From positions 1 through 33,624 of the forward strand of contig JALSZC010000186.1 in assembly GCA_027059605.1 (NCBI GenBank): a DNA stretch of 33,624 nt, given 5' to 3'. Positions within the stretch are counted from its first letter, which is position 1. Every line of letters begins with the position of its first letter. This document shows positions 1 to 11,260 of the stretch, piece after piece. The notes beneath the pieces are model-generated. The model made no database searches. It was given only the letters and a program-made list of their open reading frames with translations, and was not told the origin of the DNA. The translations under genes were made by a program, and so were the position numbers. The stretch comes from Ghiorsea sp. Its GTDB lineage: Bacteria > Pseudomonadota > Zetaproteobacteria > Mariprofundales > Mariprofundaceae.

Positions 1-125
1 GTGATAACGTGGCTATGGACGTAACATTGATTACACCAATCGCAATGGATAAGGAACTTCGTTTCGCTATCCGCGAAGGTGGACGCACAGTTGGCGCTGG
101 CGTTGTAACTGATATTAACAAGTAA
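1..125 (+). CDS. tuf: Elongation factor Tu, C-terminal fragment (5' truncated by window)
   Basis: Frame ending TAA at 123-125 reads [40 protein letters not shown], the typical EF-Tu C-terminus; directly upstream of rpsJ. Confidence 0.97.
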   Translation, partial: DNVAMDVTLITPIAMDKELRFAIREGGRTVGAGVVTDINK

Positions 126-138
126 TTCGAGAGTATAC

Positions 139-447
139 ATGTCAACTCAAACTATTCGTATTCGCTTGAAAGCTTTTGATCATAGAATTTTGGACAAAAG
201 TGCTCAAGACATTGTAGAAACAGCAAAACGTACTGGAGCAACAGTTCGGGGTCCTATTCCGATTCCAACTAAAATCCGTAAGTTCTGTGTGATTCGTTCA
301 CCGCATAAATATAAAGATTCGCGTGAGCAATTTGAAATTCGGACGCATAAGCGTCTATTAGACATCGATAAACCAACACCACAAACTGTGGATGCGTTGA
401 TGAAGCTAGACCTCCCGTCTGGTGTCGATGTTGAAATTAAACTTTAA
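139..447 (+). CDS. rpsJ: 30S ribosomal protein S10
   Basis: [34 protein letters not shown]...GPIPIPTKI; canonical S10; operon context. Confidence 0.98.
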   Translation: MSTQTIRIRLKAFDHRILDKSAQDIVETAKRTGATVRGPIPIPTKIRKFCVIRSPHKYKDSREQFEIRTHKRLLDIDKPTPQTVDALMKLDLPSGVDVEIKL

Positions 448-458
448 GGGGCGTTGTC

Positions 459-1091
459 ATGAGTACAGGTTTAATTGCCCGTAAAGCGGGTATGACACAG
501 GTTTTCGCTGAAGATGGTTCAGTTGTTCCTGTAACTGTTCTTAATGTTGAACCGTGCAAGGTTATTTCTTTGCGCACATCAGCTAAAGATGGTTACAACG
601 CTGTGCAGGTCGGTTTCGGAAAAGCTAAAAAAGTAGTTTCTCGTGCTGTGCAAGGTCACTATGCACGTCAAGGTCAAGAAGCTATGGGTGGCTTGATGGA
701 ATTTAGAACAGATTCAGAGCCTGAATTAGAGTTGGGTCAAGATTTGACTGCAACCCTATTTGAAGCAGGGCAAAAGCTGGATATTTCAGGTACATCAAAA
801 GGGCGTGGTTTCGCAGGTGTAATGAAGCGTTATAACTTCGGCGGCGGTCGTGCGTCACATGGTGCTGAAAAAGTACATAGGCAAATGGGCTCTACGGGTC
901 AGTGCCAATGGCCTGGGCGTGTATTTCCTGGTAAGAAAATGCCTGGTCACTATGGTGATAAGCGCATTACGACGCAAAATATTGAAATTGTTCGCATTGA
1001 TGAAGAACAAAATCGTATTCTAGTGAAAGGTGCTGTACCTGGTGCTAAGAACGGTTTGCTTGAGCTTCGTCCTGCGGTGAAGGGAGCATAA
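459..1091 (+). CDS. rplC: 50S ribosomal protein L3
   Basis: GLIARKAGMTQVF N-terminus and GSTGQCQWPGRVFPGKKMPGHYG motif. Confidence 0.98.
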   Translation: MSTGLIARKAGMTQVFAEDGSVVPVTVLNVEPCKVISLRTSAKDGYNAVQVGFGKAKKVVSRAVQGHYARQGQEAMGGLMEFRTDSEPELELGQDLTATLFEAGQKLDISGTSKGRGFAGVMKRYNFGGGRASHGAEKVHRQMGSTGQCQWPGRVFPGKKMPGHYGDKRITTQNIEIVRIDEEQNRILVKGAVPGAKNGLLELRPAVKGA

Positions 1092-1092
1092 G

Positions 1093-1722
1093 GTGACAAC
1101 AGTTAAGATTGTTGATCAAAACAATAAAGAAGTCGGCTCTCGTGATTTGAATGCGAACGTTTTCGGCTTAGAAGCAGATAATGGTTTGGTTCATCGCGTG
1201 TATCATGCTTTGGCTAGAGCACAACGTGCTGGTACACACAGCACAAAAACGGTTGCTGATGTTTCTGGTGGTGGTAAAAAACCATTTAAGCAAAAAGGTA
1301 CAGGTCGTGCGCGTCAAGGTACAACGCGTGCAGCGCAAATGCGCCACGGTGGTACAGCACACGGTCCACAACCCCATGATTATAATACACGTATTAACAA
1401 GAAAGAGCGCCGTTTAGCAACTGCTTTGGTTTTGTCTGACGCTTTGCGTGAAGGTCGTTTGATTGTGGTGAATAAGCTTGAGTTGAAAGAAACCAAAACA
1501 AAAGCATTCATCAAAGTTCGTGATGCATTAAAAGTTGAATCAGGTTTATTTGTATTGGCTGAAAATAATGATGCAGTTGAGCTTTCAGGTCGCAACGTTC
1601 CTTTGAGTAAAGTTGTGCTGGATGGACAGATGAATTTACATGATATGCTGAAATTTGATCACTTGGTTGTGACTGAAGATGCATTGTCAAACCTAGAGAA
1701 ACGCTTGGGAGGTGAAGGATGA
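1093..1722 (+). CDS. rplD: 50S ribosomal protein L4 (GTG start)
   Basis: KPFKQKGTGRARQGTTRAAQMRHGGTAHGP motif; order after rplC. Confidence 0.97.
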   Translation: MTTVKIVDQNNKEVGSRDLNANVFGLEADNGLVHRVYHALARAQRAGTHSTKTVADVSGGGKKPFKQKGTGRARQGTTRAAQMRHGGTAHGPQPHDYNTRINKKERRLATALVLSDALREGRLIVVNKLELKETKTKAFIKVRDALKVESGLFVLAENNDAVELSGRNVPLSKVVLDGQMNLHDMLKFDHLVVTEDALSNLEKRLGGEG

Positions 1723-2018
1723 GTGCAAAATATCATCACTTTAATACGCTCCGTAAGCCTGTAATTACTGAAAAAAGCTATAAAGCTACTGGTGACGCGA
1801 ATCAATATACGTTTCGCGTAGCACCAGATGCAACAAAGCTTCAAGTAAAAGCAGCAGTTGAGGCTATTTTTGAAGTAAAAGTTGAAAAGGTTCAGGTTGT
1901 GAACTTGCCTAGCAAGGAAAAACGCCGTGGCGTACACACAGGAACCCGTTCTGGTTATCGTAAAGCTATCGTGCGTTTGGTTGAAGGCCAGTCGCTAGAA
2001 GTAGCGGAAGAGGCATAA
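1719..2018 (+). CDS. rplW: 50S ribosomal protein L23
   Basis: LRKPVITEKSYKAT...YTFRVAPDATKLQVKAAVEAIF; ATGA overlap with rplD. Confidence 0.97.
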   Translation: MSAKYHHFNTLRKPVITEKSYKATGDANQYTFRVAPDATKLQVKAAVEAIFEVKVEKVQVVNLPSKEKRRGVHTGTRSGYRKAIVRLVEGQSLEVAEEA

Positions 2019-2021
2019 GAC

Positions 2022-2852
2022 ATGGCAATTAAAGTTTGGAAACCAATGACCAATGGTGTTCGTGGACGCGTTGCGATTGTAAACCCTGATTTGTACAAAG
2101 GTGCTCCAGAAGCACGTTTGACAGAAGGTCTTACAAAATCTGGCGGTCGTAACAACAATGGTCGTATCACTTCTCGCCACCGTGGTGGCGGTCATAAGCG
2201 TCTTTATCGCTTGGTTGATTTTAAACGTGACAATCAAGGAATTGAAGGTAAGGTTGCGCGCCTTGAATATGACCCGAATCGTACAGCACACATTGCGTTG
2301 GTTGTTTTTTCAAATGGTGACAAGCGTTATATTTTGGCTCCGCAAGGGCTACGCGCTGGTGATAAAGTTGTTTCAGGTCCCGAAGCAGAGATTCGTCCAG
2401 GTAATGCGTTGCCATTAGGTAATATTCGTGTGGGTACTATGTTACACAACGTTGAAATGAAGCCAGGTAAGGGCGGTCAAATGGCACGTACTGCAGGCGC
2501 ATCCGTTCAGCTTATGGGTAAAGAAAATGGTAAAGCCATTTTGAAATTACCATCTGGTGAGTTTCGTAAAGTTGATTTGCGTTGCATGGCAAGTGTTGGT
2601 GTGATTGGTAATGCTGATCATTCAAACCAAAAGATTGGTAAGGCGGGTCGTTCACGTTGGTTGGGTAAGCGTCCACATGTTCGTGGTGTGGCTATGAACC
2701 CAGTTGACCATCCACATGGTGGTGGTGAAGGGCGTACATCAGGTGGTCGTCACCCAGTAACACCTTGGGGTGTTCCAACCAAGGGTCGTAAGACTCGTAA
2801 AAAGAATAAGACTTCGAACCGTGATATTGTTCGTCGTCGCAATCAGAAGTGA
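2022..2852 (+). CDS. rplB: 50S ribosomal protein L2
   Basis: [22 protein letters not shown] and [29 protein letters not shown] motifs. Confidence 0.99.
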   Translation: MAIKVWKPMTNGVRGRVAIVNPDLYKGAPEARLTEGLTKSGGRNNNGRITSRHRGGGHKRLYRLVDFKRDNQGIEGKVARLEYDPNRTAHIALVVFSNGDKRYILAPQGLRAGDKVVSGPEAEIRPGNALPLGNIRVGTMLHNVEMKPGKGGQMARTAGASVQLMGKENGKAILKLPSGEFRKVDLRCMASVGVIGNADHSNQKIGKAGRSRWLGKRPHVRGVAMNPVDHPHGGGEGRTSGGRHPVTPWGVPTKGRKTRKKNKTSNRDIVRRRNQK

Positions 2853-2860
2853 GGTAGCAC

Positions 2861-3139
2861 ATGGCGCGTTCATTAAAGAAAGGTCCATACATTGAAGCTT
2901 CTCTTGAAAAGAAAGTTTTGGCTGCTGTAGAGAATGGAAAAAAAGGTGTGATCAAAACTTGGTCACGTCGTTCTACAATTTCACCTGATTTTGTAGGTTT
3001 GAATTTTGCTGTTCATAACGGTAACAAGTTTATCCCTGTTTTTGTTTCTGAGAACATGGTGGGTCACAAGTTGGGTGAGTTTTCTCCAACGCGTACTTAT
3101 TATGGTCACGGTGCAGACAAAAAAGCACGGAAGAGGTAA
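2861..3139 (+). CDS. rpsS: 30S ribosomal protein S19
   Basis: [19 protein letters not shown]...[14 protein letters not shown]...[16 protein letters not shown]. Confidence 0.98.
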   Translation: MARSLKKGPYIEASLEKKVLAAVENGKKGVIKTWSRRSTISPDFVGLNFAVHNGNKFIPVFVSENMVGHKLGEFSPTRTYYGHGADKKARKR

Positions 3140-3145
3140 GTAGTT

Positions 3146-3487
3146 ATGTCTGTAGAAGTACGTGCGATGCATAAAAATGCACATATTAGCGCACAAAAAG
3201 TTCGCACAGTAGCCAATGCTGTTCGTGGGTTGCCTGTTGATCGTGCGCTTGCCGCATTGTCATTGTCGCCTAAGAAAGCGGCACGTGTAATTGAAAAGGT
3301 TGTGAAGTCTGCGGTTGCTAATGCTGAGCAGAACAATGGCTTGGATGTGGATAATTTGTTGATTTCAACCATCACAGTCGATCAAGGTGAAGTTTTGAAG
3401 CGTTACCGTCCAAAAGGTATGGGTCGTATGCGCCAGCGTTTTCATCGTCATAGTCATGTAACAGTGGCTGTGAGCGAACGTAGTTAA
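3146..3487 (+). CDS. rplV: 50S ribosomal protein L22
   Basis: ISAQKVRTVANAVRGLPVDRAL and RYRPKGMGRMRQRFHRHSHVTVAV. Confidence 0.97.
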   Translation: MSVEVRAMHKNAHISAQKVRTVANAVRGLPVDRALAALSLSPKKAARVIEKVVKSAVANAEQNNGLDVDNLLISTITVDQGEVLKRYRPKGMGRMRQRFHRHSHVTVAVSERS

Positions 3488-3499
3488 GGGAGTTCTGGA

Positions 3500-4150
3500 A
3501 TGGGACAAAAAGTCAATCCAATTGGTTTCCGAGTTGGTATTACCCGTGGTTGGGAATCAGTTTGGTACGCAGCAGATAAGGATTTTGGTTCACTTCTTCG
3601 TGAAGACATCAAAATGCGTAGATATATCAAGGCTAGAATGAAACATGCGGGTGTATCTCGTATTGTGATTGAAAGACCTGCTGGTAAAGTGAAAGTAACT
3701 GTGCATACTGCGCGCCCCGGCGTAATTATTGGTCGTAAAGGTGCTGAGATTGAAGCCTTACGCGCTGAGTTGTTGCGTCAGTTTGGACAAGAAGTACAAG
3801 TTTATATTGTTGAGATTAAACGCCCAGAAGCAGAGGCACAATTGGTTGCAGAAAATATTGCTTTCCAACTGGAGCGTCGTGTTGCTTTTCGTCGTGCGAT
3901 GAAGCGTGCGGTGCAAGGTGCTATGCGCATGGGTGCAAAAGGTGTTCGTATCAATTGTTCAGGTCGCTTAGGCGGTGCTGATATTGCTCGCATGGAATGG
4001 TATAGAGAAGGGCGTGTACCTTTGCATACATTGCGTGCTGACATCGATTATGGTGTCGCTGAAGCCAAGACTACCTATGGTATTATTGGCGTTAAGGTTT
4101 GGGTATTTAACGGCGAGAAGCTTGGCGCAAGCGAAGCTGCGAACGCATAA
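3500..4150 (+). CDS. rpsC: 30S ribosomal protein S3
   Basis: [26 protein letters not shown] motif [15 protein letters not shown]. Confidence 0.98.
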   Translation: MGQKVNPIGFRVGITRGWESVWYAADKDFGSLLREDIKMRRYIKARMKHAGVSRIVIERPAGKVKVTVHTARPGVIIGRKGAEIEALRAELLRQFGQEVQVYIVEIKRPEAEAQLVAENIAFQLERRVAFRRAMKRAVQGAMRMGAKGVRINCSGRLGGADIARMEWYREGRVPLHTLRADIDYGVAEAKTTYGIIGVKVWVFNGEKLGASEAANA

Positions 4151-4165
4151 CGGAGATTATGAGTT

Positions 4166-4588
4166 ATGTTACAACCAAAGAAAGTTCGGTGGCGTAAACA
4201 CCATAAAGAGCTTCAACGCATTCGTGGCAAAGCTACGCGTGGTGTTGATTTTAACTTCGGTAATTTCGGAATTAAAGCAATGGAGCCTGGTCGTATTACA
4301 GCGCGCCAAATTGAAGCAGCTCGTATTACGATGACACGTCATATTAAACGTCAGGGTCGCGTGTGGATTCGTATGTTCCCTGATTTGCCAGTATCTAAGA
4401 AGCCTGCTGAAGTTCGTATGGGTAAAGGTAAGGGTTCTCCAGAGTATTGGGTTGCAGCAGTGCGCGCAGGTCGTATGCTTTTTGAAATGGACGGTGTTGA
4501 TGAAGCTTTAGCTAGGGAAGCTCTTGAGCGAGCAGCTTCTAAGCTTCCTATTCGTACTAAGATTGTTGTGCGTGGAGTTGGACGATGA
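4166..4588 (+). CDS. rplP: 50S ribosomal protein L16
   Basis: [15 protein letters not shown]...[29 protein letters not shown]. Confidence 0.98.
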   Translation: MLQPKKVRWRKHHKELQRIRGKATRGVDFNFGNFGIKAMEPGRITARQIEAARITMTRHIKRQGRVWIRMFPDLPVSKKPAEVRMGKGKGSPEYWVAAVRAGRMLFEMDGVDEALAREALERAASKLPIRTKIVVRGVGR

Positions 4589-4770
4589 AAGCAAAAGAGT
4601 TGCGTGAATTGAACGACGCAGAGTTGAAAGAAAAGATGGATGAATTGGCTGCTGAAGGTATGAAGCTTAGGTTCCAAAAGGCTACCATGCAGTTGAATGC
4701 AACAAGCAAAATTACATCGAATCGCCGTGAGATAGCGCGTATTCAGACAATTTTGGCTGAGCGTCGCTAA
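4585..4770 (+). CDS. rpmC: 50S ribosomal protein L29
   Basis: [41 protein letters not shown] overlap with rplP. Confidence 0.95.
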   Translation: MKAKELRELNDAELKEKMDELAAEGMKLRFQKATMQLNATSKITSNRREIARIQTILAERR

Positions 4771-4783
4771 GAGGGTTATAGAG

Positions 4784-5050
4784 ATGAGTGAAGTAAGTAG
4801 TAATAAACGCACCCTAGAAGGTGTTGTTGTCAGCAATAAAGGTGATAAAACTATTGTTGTTGAAGTTGAGCGTCGCTTTTTGCATGCGCGTTACCGTAAA
4901 ACAGTAAGTTCGCATAAAAAATATATGGCTCATGATGCAGAGAATACTTGTAACATTGGTGATACAGTACGCATTTCTGAATGTCGCCCATTGTCACGTC
5001 GTAAGACTTGGATGATGGATGCTGTTATTACTCGTGCTGAGCAACTTTAG
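4784..5050 (+). CDS. rpsQ: 30S ribosomal protein S17
   Basis: [33 protein letters not shown]...[12 protein letters not shown]. Confidence 0.97.
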   Translation: MSEVSSNKRTLEGVVVSNKGDKTIVVEVERRFLHARYRKTVSSHKKYMAHDAENTCNIGDTVRISECRPLSRRKTWMMDAVITRAEQL

Positions 5051-5060
5051 GAGTTATTAG

Positions 5061-5429
5061 ATGATTCAGACTGAAACAGTTCTGCAAGTAGCGGATAACT
5101 CTGGTGCACGTCGTGTGACATGCATTAAAGTATTGGGTGGATCTAAGCGTCGTTATGCTGGCGTTGGTGATGTTATCGTGGTTGCAGTGAAGGAAACTAT
5201 TCCTGGTGGAAAAGTAAAAAAAGGCGAAGTTCAACGGGCAGTTGTTGTACGTGTAGCGAAAGAATTTCGTCGTCCAGATGGAAGTTCAATTCGTTTTGAT
5301 GAAAATGCCGCTGTATTGTTGAATAAACAAGGTGAGCCAATTGGCACACGTATCTTTGGCCCAGTAACTCGTGAGCTTCGTGCTAAGGGATATATGAAAA
5401 TTATTTCTCTTGCGCCAGAAGTTCTGTAA
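5061..5429 (+). CDS. rplN: 50S ribosomal protein L14
   Basis: [33 protein letters not shown]...[11 protein letters not shown]. Confidence 0.98.
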   Translation: MIQTETVLQVADNSGARRVTCIKVLGGSKRRYAGVGDVIVVAVKETIPGGKVKKGEVQRAVVVRVAKEFRRPDGSSIRFDENAAVLLNKQGEPIGTRIFGPVTRELRAKGYMKIISLAPEVL

Positions 5430-5445
5430 AATAAGAGGATATAAG

Positions 5446-5775
5446 ATGTCTACGAACGTAAATTATCGTATTCGCAGTGGTGATGAAGTAGTGGTCATTA
5501 CTGGTCGTGATAAAGGTGCCCGAGGTAATGTTACACGTGTTTTGCCAGAAAAGGGTAAAGTCATTGTTGCTAAGGTCAACATGGTTAAGCGTCATACAAA
5601 ACCAACACAAAACAGCTCTGGTGGTATTATAGAGCGTGAAGCACCGCTAGAAATTTCTAATGTACAATATGTATGCCCTAAATGTGACGCTGGTGTTCGT
5701 TTGGGTGCTAAAACATTGGAAGATGGTCGTAAAGTTCGCACTTGCCGCAAATGTGGCGAAGTGCTGGATAAGTAG
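5446..5775 (+). CDS. rplX: 50S ribosomal protein L24 with zinc-ribbon-like CxxC pair at the C-terminus
   Basis: The ORF track starts at 5410, but ATG at 5446 after an aagaggatataag ribosome site gives [33 protein letters not shown]-terminus VCPKCDAG...[12 protein letters not shown]. Confidence 0.96.
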   Translation: MSTNVNYRIRSGDEVVVITGRDKGARGNVTRVLPEKGKVIVAKVNMVKRHTKPTQNSSGGIIEREAPLEISNVQYVCPKCDAGVRLGAKTLEDGRKVRTCRKCGEVLDK

Positions 5776-5785
5776 GAGTAGTGCA

Positions 5786-6325
5786 ATGGCACGCTTGAAA
5801 GAAGATTATAATAAACGTGTAAAACCCGCTTTGATTAAAGAGTTGGGTTATAAAAACGTCATGGAAGTACCAGTGATTACGAAAATCGTAATCAATATGG
5901 GTTGTGGTGAAGCTTCGCAAAACCGCAAATTATTGGATGGTGCTTTAACAGATATGTCGGCAATTTCTGGTCAAAAGCCAGTGGTGACTAAAGCTCGTAA
6001 ATCTATTGCAAACTTTAAGTTGCGTGATGATATGCCTGTAGGCTGCCGTGTGACACTTCGCGGTGATCGCATGTGGGAATTCTTTGACCGTTTGGTAAAT
6101 ATTGCTTTGCCTCGTATTCGTGACTTTCGTGGTGTGAGCCCAAAAGCTTTTGACGGACGTGGTAACTACACTTTGGGTGTAAAAGAGCAAATCATTTTCC
6201 CTGAAATTGATTATGATAAAATTGATAAAATTCGTGGTATGGACATTACAATTTGTACTACTGCGAAAACAAATGATGAAGGGCGTGCGCTGTTGAAGCA
6301 ATTTAGTATGCCTTTCCGTAACTAG
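5786..6325 (+). CDS. rplE: 50S ribosomal protein L5
   Basis: ATG at 5786 preceded by aggagtagtgca gives [47 protein letters not shown] motif. The ORF track extends upstream into rplX. Confidence 0.98.
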   Translation: MARLKEDYNKRVKPALIKELGYKNVMEVPVITKIVINMGCGEASQNRKLLDGALTDMSAISGQKPVVTKARKSIANFKLRDDMPVGCRVTLRGDRMWEFFDRLVNIALPRIRDFRGVSPKAFDGRGNYTLGVKEQIIFPEIDYDKIDKIRGMDITICTTAKTNDEGRALLKQFSMPFRN

Positions 6326-6336
6326 AGGAGCTTTTA

Positions 6337-6522
6337 ATGGCAACGAAAGCATTGGTTGTTAAAAGTAACCGTACGCCGAAATTTAAGGTTCGTGGTTATA
6401 CGCGCTGTCAGTTGTGTGGTCGTCCGCATTCTGTATATCGTAAATTTGGTATGTGTCGTATCTGCTTGAGAAAACATGCACTAGCTGGTGAAATCCCAGG
6501 CATGAAGAAATCAAGCTGGTAA
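6337..6522 (+). CDS. rpsN: 30S ribosomal protein S14, short zinc-binding (type Z) form
   Basis: 61 aa; [22 protein letters not shown] four-cysteine motif; C-terminal PGMKKSSW. Confidence 0.98.
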   Translation: MATKALVVKSNRTPKFKVRGYTRCQLCGRPHSVYRKFGMCRICLRKHALAGEIPGMKKSSW

Positions 6523-6541
6523 TTGGGTAGGAGATAAGTTT

Positions 6542-6937
6542 ATGATGATGGATCGTATTGCGGACATGTTAACCCGCATTCGCAACGCTCAACAAGCAGG
6601 TCTTGAGAAAGTGGAAATGCCAGGTAGCAATACTTTGGTTTCAATTGCTCAAATTCTGAAAGCAGAAGGTTATATTCAAGGTGGTAAGCCTTATAACTAT
6701 AAAGGTCATCGCTATTTGCGTTTGACACTTCGTTATGATGACGAAGGACAGCCTGTTATTCGTGAAATTAAACGTGTTTCAAAATCTGGTCGCCGTGTAT
6801 ATGCATCGGCTACTGAATTGCCGCGCGTACGTAATGGTTATGGTATTGCTGTAATTAGTACTTCACAAGGTTTGATGACTGACAAAGATGCTCGTGCCAA
6901 AAATATTGGTGGCGAAGTACTTTGTACAGTATTTTAG
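6542..6937 (+). CDS. rpsH: 30S ribosomal protein S8
   Basis: DRIADMLTRIRNAQQAG...AVISTSQGLMTDKDARAKNIGGEVLCTVF. The start could be 6542 or 6545 (tandem ATGs). Confidence 0.97.
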   Translation: MMMDRIADMLTRIRNAQQAGLEKVEMPGSNTLVSIAQILKAEGYIQGGKPYNYKGHRYLRLTLRYDDEGQPVIREIKRVSKSGRRVYASATELPRVRNGYGIAVISTSQGLMTDKDARAKNIGGEVLCTVF

Positions 6938-6949
6938 AGGTAGATTGAT

Positions 6950-7483
6950 ATGTCTCGTGTAGGTAAACAACCTGTTTCAATTCCAGCTGGCGTTGAAATT
7001 ACGGTAAACGCAAACAGTATTACAGCTAAAGGTCCTAAAGCTACAATGGATTCGCCATTGTTTGAAGGTATTACCGCTGTGGTTGAGGGAAATGAAGTTC
7101 AGCTTTCTTGCGCCGATTTTGGTAGCAAGAAGATGAAAGGCAACTTTGGTTTGGCTAGAGCACTATTGGCGAACAATGTTATTGGTGTGAGTAAAGGCTT
7201 TGAAAAAACTTTGGAGCTACGCGGTGTTGGTTACCGTGCTAAGGTTCAAGGTAAAAACCTTGATTTGTCTTTGGGTTTTTCTCACCCTATTCTTTATCCG
7301 ATTCCAGAAGGTATTGAAGCTAAGGTTGATAAATCAAATATTATTATTTCTGGGTGCGATAAACAGAAAGTTGGTCAGGTTGCATCGGAAATTCGTGCTT
7401 TCCGTCCGCCAGAGCCTTATAAAGGTAAAGGTGTACGTTATGCAGATGAGTATGTAGCAATGAAAGAAGGTAAACGGGCTTAA
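6950..7483 (+). CDS. rplF: 50S ribosomal protein L6
   Basis: MSRVGKQPVSIPAGVEI...EIRAFRPPEPYKGKGVRY. Confidence 0.98.
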   Translation: MSRVGKQPVSIPAGVEITVNANSITAKGPKATMDSPLFEGITAVVEGNEVQLSCADFGSKKMKGNFGLARALLANNVIGVSKGFEKTLELRGVGYRAKVQGKNLDLSLGFSHPILYPIPEGIEAKVDKSNIIISGCDKQKVGQVASEIRAFRPPEPYKGKGVRYADEYVAMKEGKRA

Positions 7484-7514
7484 TCAGGCTTGATAGGATA
7501 GGAGACGTTTCAAA

Positions 7515-7868
7515 GTGGCAGTAAAACGTTATGAAAACAATGCAGCCGTACGCCGTCAAAGACGCGTTCGTGCTAAAGTAAAGGCATCAGGTCGTTTGCG
7601 TATCAGTATTTTTCGTTCTTCGAGACATATTTACGCTCAAATTATTGATGATGCTAAAGGTGCAACACTAGTTTCAGCATCAAGCTTGGATAAAAGTATC
7701 AAAAATGGCGGTGGTTGTGAAGGTGCCGAGGCTGTTGGTAAACTTTTAGCTGAACGTGCTGTAGAGAAAAAATTGTCTAACTTGGCTTTTGATCGTGGTT
7801 CGTATCCTTATCATGGTCGTGTACAGGCCTTGGCTGAAGCAGCACGTGCTGCTGGCTTGAAGTTCTAG
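7515..7868 (+). CDS. rplR: 50S ribosomal protein L18 (GTG start)
   Basis: [20 protein letters not shown]...[21 protein letters not shown]. Confidence 0.97.
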   Translation: MAVKRYENNAAVRRQRRVRAKVKASGRLRISIFRSSRHIYAQIIDDAKGATLVSASSLDKSIKNGGGCEGAEAVGKLLAERAVEKKLSNLAFDRGSYPYHGRVQALAEAARAAGLKF

Positions 7869-7878
7869 GAGATTTTGA

Positions 7879-8358
7879 ATGATTAATGCAGAAGAACTTG
7901 AGCTAACAGAAAAGCTCGTTCACATTAACCGTGTTGCTAAGGTTGTGGCTGGTGGTCGTCGCTTTGGTTTTGCAGCTTTGATGGTGGTTGGTGATGGTGA
8001 TGGACATGTTGGTTTTGGCTACGCTAAAGCTAAAGAAGTACCTGAAGCTATCCGTAAAGCAAACGAGATTGCACGCAAATCTTTGATTTATGTGCCACGT
8101 AAAGACGGTACTATTTTTTATCAAACAACTGGTATCCAGGATGCAACGCGTGTGATGTTGAAGCCTGCGACTGAAGGTACTGGTGTGATTGCTGGTGCGG
8201 CGGTTCGTGCAGTGATTGAAGCGGTAGGTATTCGTGATATTTTGACTAAGGCACACGGTTCACGTAACCCTATCAATGTTGTTCGCGCAACAGTGAATGG
8301 TTTGAAAGAACTTGAAAGCCCAGAACAAGTTGCTGCACGTCGCGGCAAAGCTTCTTAA
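7879..8358 (+). CDS. rpsE: 30S ribosomal protein S5
   Basis: [46 protein letters not shown]. Confidence 0.98.
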   Translation: MINAEELELTEKLVHINRVAKVVAGGRRFGFAALMVVGDGDGHVGFGYAKAKEVPEAIRKANEIARKSLIYVPRKDGTIFYQTTGIQDATRVMLKPATEGTGVIAGAAVRAVIEAVGIRDILTKAHGSRNPINVVRATVNGLKELESPEQVAARRGKAS

Positions 8359-8374
8359 GTCAGAGGGTATAATA

Positions 8375-8563
8375 ATGGCTAAGAAAACTTTTAAAATTCG
8401 TCAGATCAAGAGTGGTATTGGATACCCTAAAGATCAAAATGCAACACTACGTGGCCTTGGTCTTCGTCGTATGCACCAAGTGGTAGAGCTTGAAGACACG
8501 GCTTCAACGCGTGGCATGCTAAATAAAGTGCGCCACCTTGTTGTTGAAGTTCAAGAGTCTTAA
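8375..8563 (+). CDS. rpmD: 50S ribosomal protein L30
   Basis: ATG at 8375: [42 protein letters not shown]. The ORF-track start at 8312 runs into rpsE and is rejected. Confidence 0.96.
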   Translation: MAKKTFKIRQIKSGIGYPKDQNATLRGLGLRRMHQVVELEDTASTRGMLNKVRHLVVEVQES

Positions 8564-8584
8564 GAAAAGGATTCGGGGACGAAC

Positions 8585-9028
8585 ATGAAATTAAATAATA
8601 TTCAAGCAAGTGAAGGCCAGCGCCATAGTCGTAAACGTTTAGGTTGCGGTATTGGAACTGGTCATGGTAAAACAGGTGGCCGTGGTCATAAAGGACAAAA
8701 ATCACGTTCAGGTGGCGGTGTGATGCGCGGCTTTGAAGGTGGTCAAATGCCTTTGATTCAACGCTTGCCTAAGCGTGGTTTTACCCCACTTTCGCGTAAT
8801 ACATATCAATTGGTCAATGTTGGTCAATTGAATGCTTTTGAAGCAGGTTCTACTGTAGATGCAGCTGCTTTATATGCTGCTGGTTTTATTCGTAACGCAG
8901 TTGATCCTGTGAAGCTTTTGGCAACGGGTGACTGTGAAGTAAAATTGACCGTTTCAGTGGCAAAAGCATCAGCAGCAGCGACAGCTAAAGTCGAAAAAGC
9001 TGGTGGAACTGTAGCGGTTTCGGCCTAA
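8585..9028 (+). CDS. rplO: 50S ribosomal protein L15
   Basis: RKRLGCGIGTGHGKTGGRGHKGQKSRSGG...FEGGQMPLIQRLPKRGF. Confidence 0.98.
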   Translation: MKLNNIQASEGQRHSRKRLGCGIGTGHGKTGGRGHKGQKSRSGGGVMRGFEGGQMPLIQRLPKRGFTPLSRNTYQLVNVGQLNAFEAGSTVDAAALYAAGFIRNAVDPVKLLATGDCEVKLTVSVAKASAAATAKVEKAGGTVAVSA

Positions 9029-9031
9029 CAG

Positions 9032-10360
9032 ATGCAGCAACCACAACTGGGAGGTCTTGCCAATATTGGTAAGTCTGGAGAGCTGAAGCAGCGGATTTTA
9101 TTCGTTTTGGGTATGCTGATTGTGTATCGTATTGGTGCGCACATTCCCGTACCGGGTATGGATGCACAGGTATTGGCGCAGTTCTTTGAGCAAACATCCA
9201 ATTCTCTTTTGGGTTTGTTTGATATGTTCTCAGGCGGTGCTCTATCGCGCCTAACCATTTTTGCTTTGGGTATTATGCCCTATATCTCTGCATCTATTAT
9301 TATGCAATTGTTACAAGTGGTATCTCCTAAGCTTGAACAGTTGAAGAAAGAAGGTGAAGCAGGTCGTCGTAAAATCACACAATATACCCGTTATGGCACA
9401 GTGTTTTTGGCGGTATTCCAGGCGATTGGTATGTCTATAGGTTTGGAATCATTTTCAGTCGGTGGTCGTCCTGTGGTGATCGATCCAGGTATGGACTTTA
9501 GAATTATTACGGTGATCACATTAGTTTCGGGTACCATCTTTTTGATGTGGCTTGGTGAGCAAATTACTGAGCGTGGCATTGGTAACGGTATTTCATTGAT
9601 TATTTTTGCTGGTATTGTTGCGGGTTTACCAAGTGCAATCGGTAGTACTTTAGAGCTAGCACGCACAGGTGAATTTAAACCATTAGCAGTGTTGGGTATT
9701 TTGGTGATGGTGTTGGTAGTAACTTATCTGGTGGTTTGGTTTGAGCGTGCGCAACGTCGAATTCCTGTGCAGTATGCCAAGCGTCAAGTTGGGAATAAAA
9801 TGTTTGGTGGGCAAGCTTCGTTTTTACCCTTGAAAATCAATACGGCGGGCGTGATTCCTCCTATCTTTGCTTCAAGCTTGATTCTTTTACCTGCTACATT
9901 TGCGCAATTTACCAAAGACTCGCCTAATTTTGAGTGGATTGGTGATGTGGCTGCTCTTATGGCTCCAGGTCAGTGGTTATATTTGTTGATGTTTAGTGGT
10001 TTGGTAGCTTTCTTTTGTTTCTTTTATACTGCCATTGTGTTTAACCCTAAGGATACGGCGGATAATTTGAAAAAAGCAGGTGGTTTTGTTCCAGGTATTC
10101 GACCTGGGCAAAATACAGCGAAATATATTGATTCAGTTTTAACGCGTATCACTGTTGTTGGTGCTATTTATGTTACACTGGTTTGTTTGTTGCCTGAAGC
10201 TTTGATTAGTCTTTATGGTGTACCATTCTATTTTGGTGGAACAAGTTTATTAATTATCGTGGTTGTAACCATGGATACTATGGCACAAATTCAGTCTCAT
10301 TTGATGAGTAGTCAATATGAGAGTATGATGAAACAAGCTAAGTTGAAGCGTCGCAAATGA
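9032..10360 (+). CDS. secY: Preprotein translocase subunit SecY
   Basis: 442 aa polytopic membrane protein; [37 protein letters not shown] and [14 protein letters not shown] motifs. Confidence 0.98.
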   Translation: MQQPQLGGLANIGKSGELKQRILFVLGMLIVYRIGAHIPVPGMDAQVLAQFFEQTSNSLLGLFDMFSGGALSRLTIFALGIMPYISASIIMQLLQVVSPKLEQLKKEGEAGRRKITQYTRYGTVFLAVFQAIGMSIGLESFSVGGRPVVIDPGMDFRIITVITLVSGTIFLMWLGEQITERGIGNGISLIIFAGIVAGLPSAIGSTLELARTGEFKPLAVLGILVMVLVVTYLVVWFERAQRRIPVQYAKRQVGNKMFGGQASFLPLKINTAGVIPPIFASSLILLPATFAQFTKDSPNFEWIGDVAALMAPGQWLYLLMFSGLVAFFCFFYTAIVFNPKDTADNLKKAGGFVPGIRPGQNTAKYIDSVLTRITVVGAIYVTLVCLLPEALISLYGVPFYFGGTSLLIIVVVTMDTMAQIQSHLMSSQYESMMKQAKLKRRK

Positions 10361-11001
10361 ATATCATTTTGTTTGGCCCACCAGGTGTCGGTAAAGGAAC
10401 ACAGGGTGTTAAGCTAGCTGAACAATTTGGAATTGTTCATTTGGCTATGGGTGATTTGCTTAGGGCTGCAGTTGCAGAGGAAACAGAGCTTGGTCTTAAG
10501 GCAAAGGCTTTTATGGATGCGGGTAAGCTGGTAACCGATGACTTGGTTATTGGGCTGATTGAAGAACGGATTACTGCAGGCGATGCGGCTAATGGTTTTT
10601 TGTTGGATGGCTTTCCTCGTAATGTTGCACAAGCTAAGGCTTTAAATGAAATGTTGACCAAGCATGGACTAAAGATAGACCATGTTATCTTTATGGATGC
10701 CTCAAAAGATGCGCTTTTAGAGCGTTTAACAGGTCGCTTAACATGTAGTGCTTGCGGTTTTGGATTTCATCGGCATTATTCGCCACCCAAAATTGAGGGG
10801 CGGTGTGATAAGTGTGGTGGTTCTCTTTATCAGAGAGCGGATGACACTGAAGAAGTCATTTCACAACGCCTTGATGTTTATGCGGAGCAAACATCACCGC
10901 TGCTTGATTTTTATGGTGATGATGAAGTATTTAGTAAGGTGGATGCCGAGGCTGGCATGGATGAGGTTTATGCCTCTCTAGAGCGAGTGGTTAAGGGATA
11001 A
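10357..11001 (+). CDS. adk: Adenylate kinase with four-cysteine (zinc-type) LID
   Basis: [17 protein letters not shown]-loop; [52 protein letters not shown] overlap with secY. Confidence 0.98.
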   Translation: MNIILFGPPGVGKGTQGVKLAEQFGIVHLAMGDLLRAAVAEETELGLKAKAFMDAGKLVTDDLVIGLIEERITAGDAANGFLLDGFPRNVAQAKALNEMLTKHGLKIDHVIFMDASKDALLERLTGRLTCSACGFGFHRHYSPPKIEGRCDKCGGSLYQRADDTEEVISQRLDVYAEQTSPLLDFYGDDEVFSKVDAEAGMDEVYASLERVVKG

Positions 11002-11002
11002 C

Positions 11003-11221
11003 ATGGCTAAAGAAGATATTATTGAAATGGCTGGTGAGGTGGTTGAAAAACTGCCCAACGCAATGTTCAAGGTTAAGCTTGAAAATGGTCATGAAGTTTT
11101 GTGTACGATTTCTGGAAAAATGCGAAAGTATTATATTCGTATTTTACCAGGTGACAAAGTTAAGGTAGATATTTCACCTTATGATTTAAGTCGCGGTCGC
11201 ATTAGCTACCGTGAAAAATAA
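11003..11221 (+). CDS. infA: Translation initiation factor IF-1
   Basis: [55 protein letters not shown]. Confidence 0.98.
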   Translation: MAKEDIIEMAGEVVEKLPNAMFKVKLENGHEVLCTISGKMRKYYIRILPGDKVKVDISPYDLSRGRISYREK

Positions 11222-11260
11222 CCGTAGCTTTATGCTGTGGATGAAGATGGAGGGCGTACT

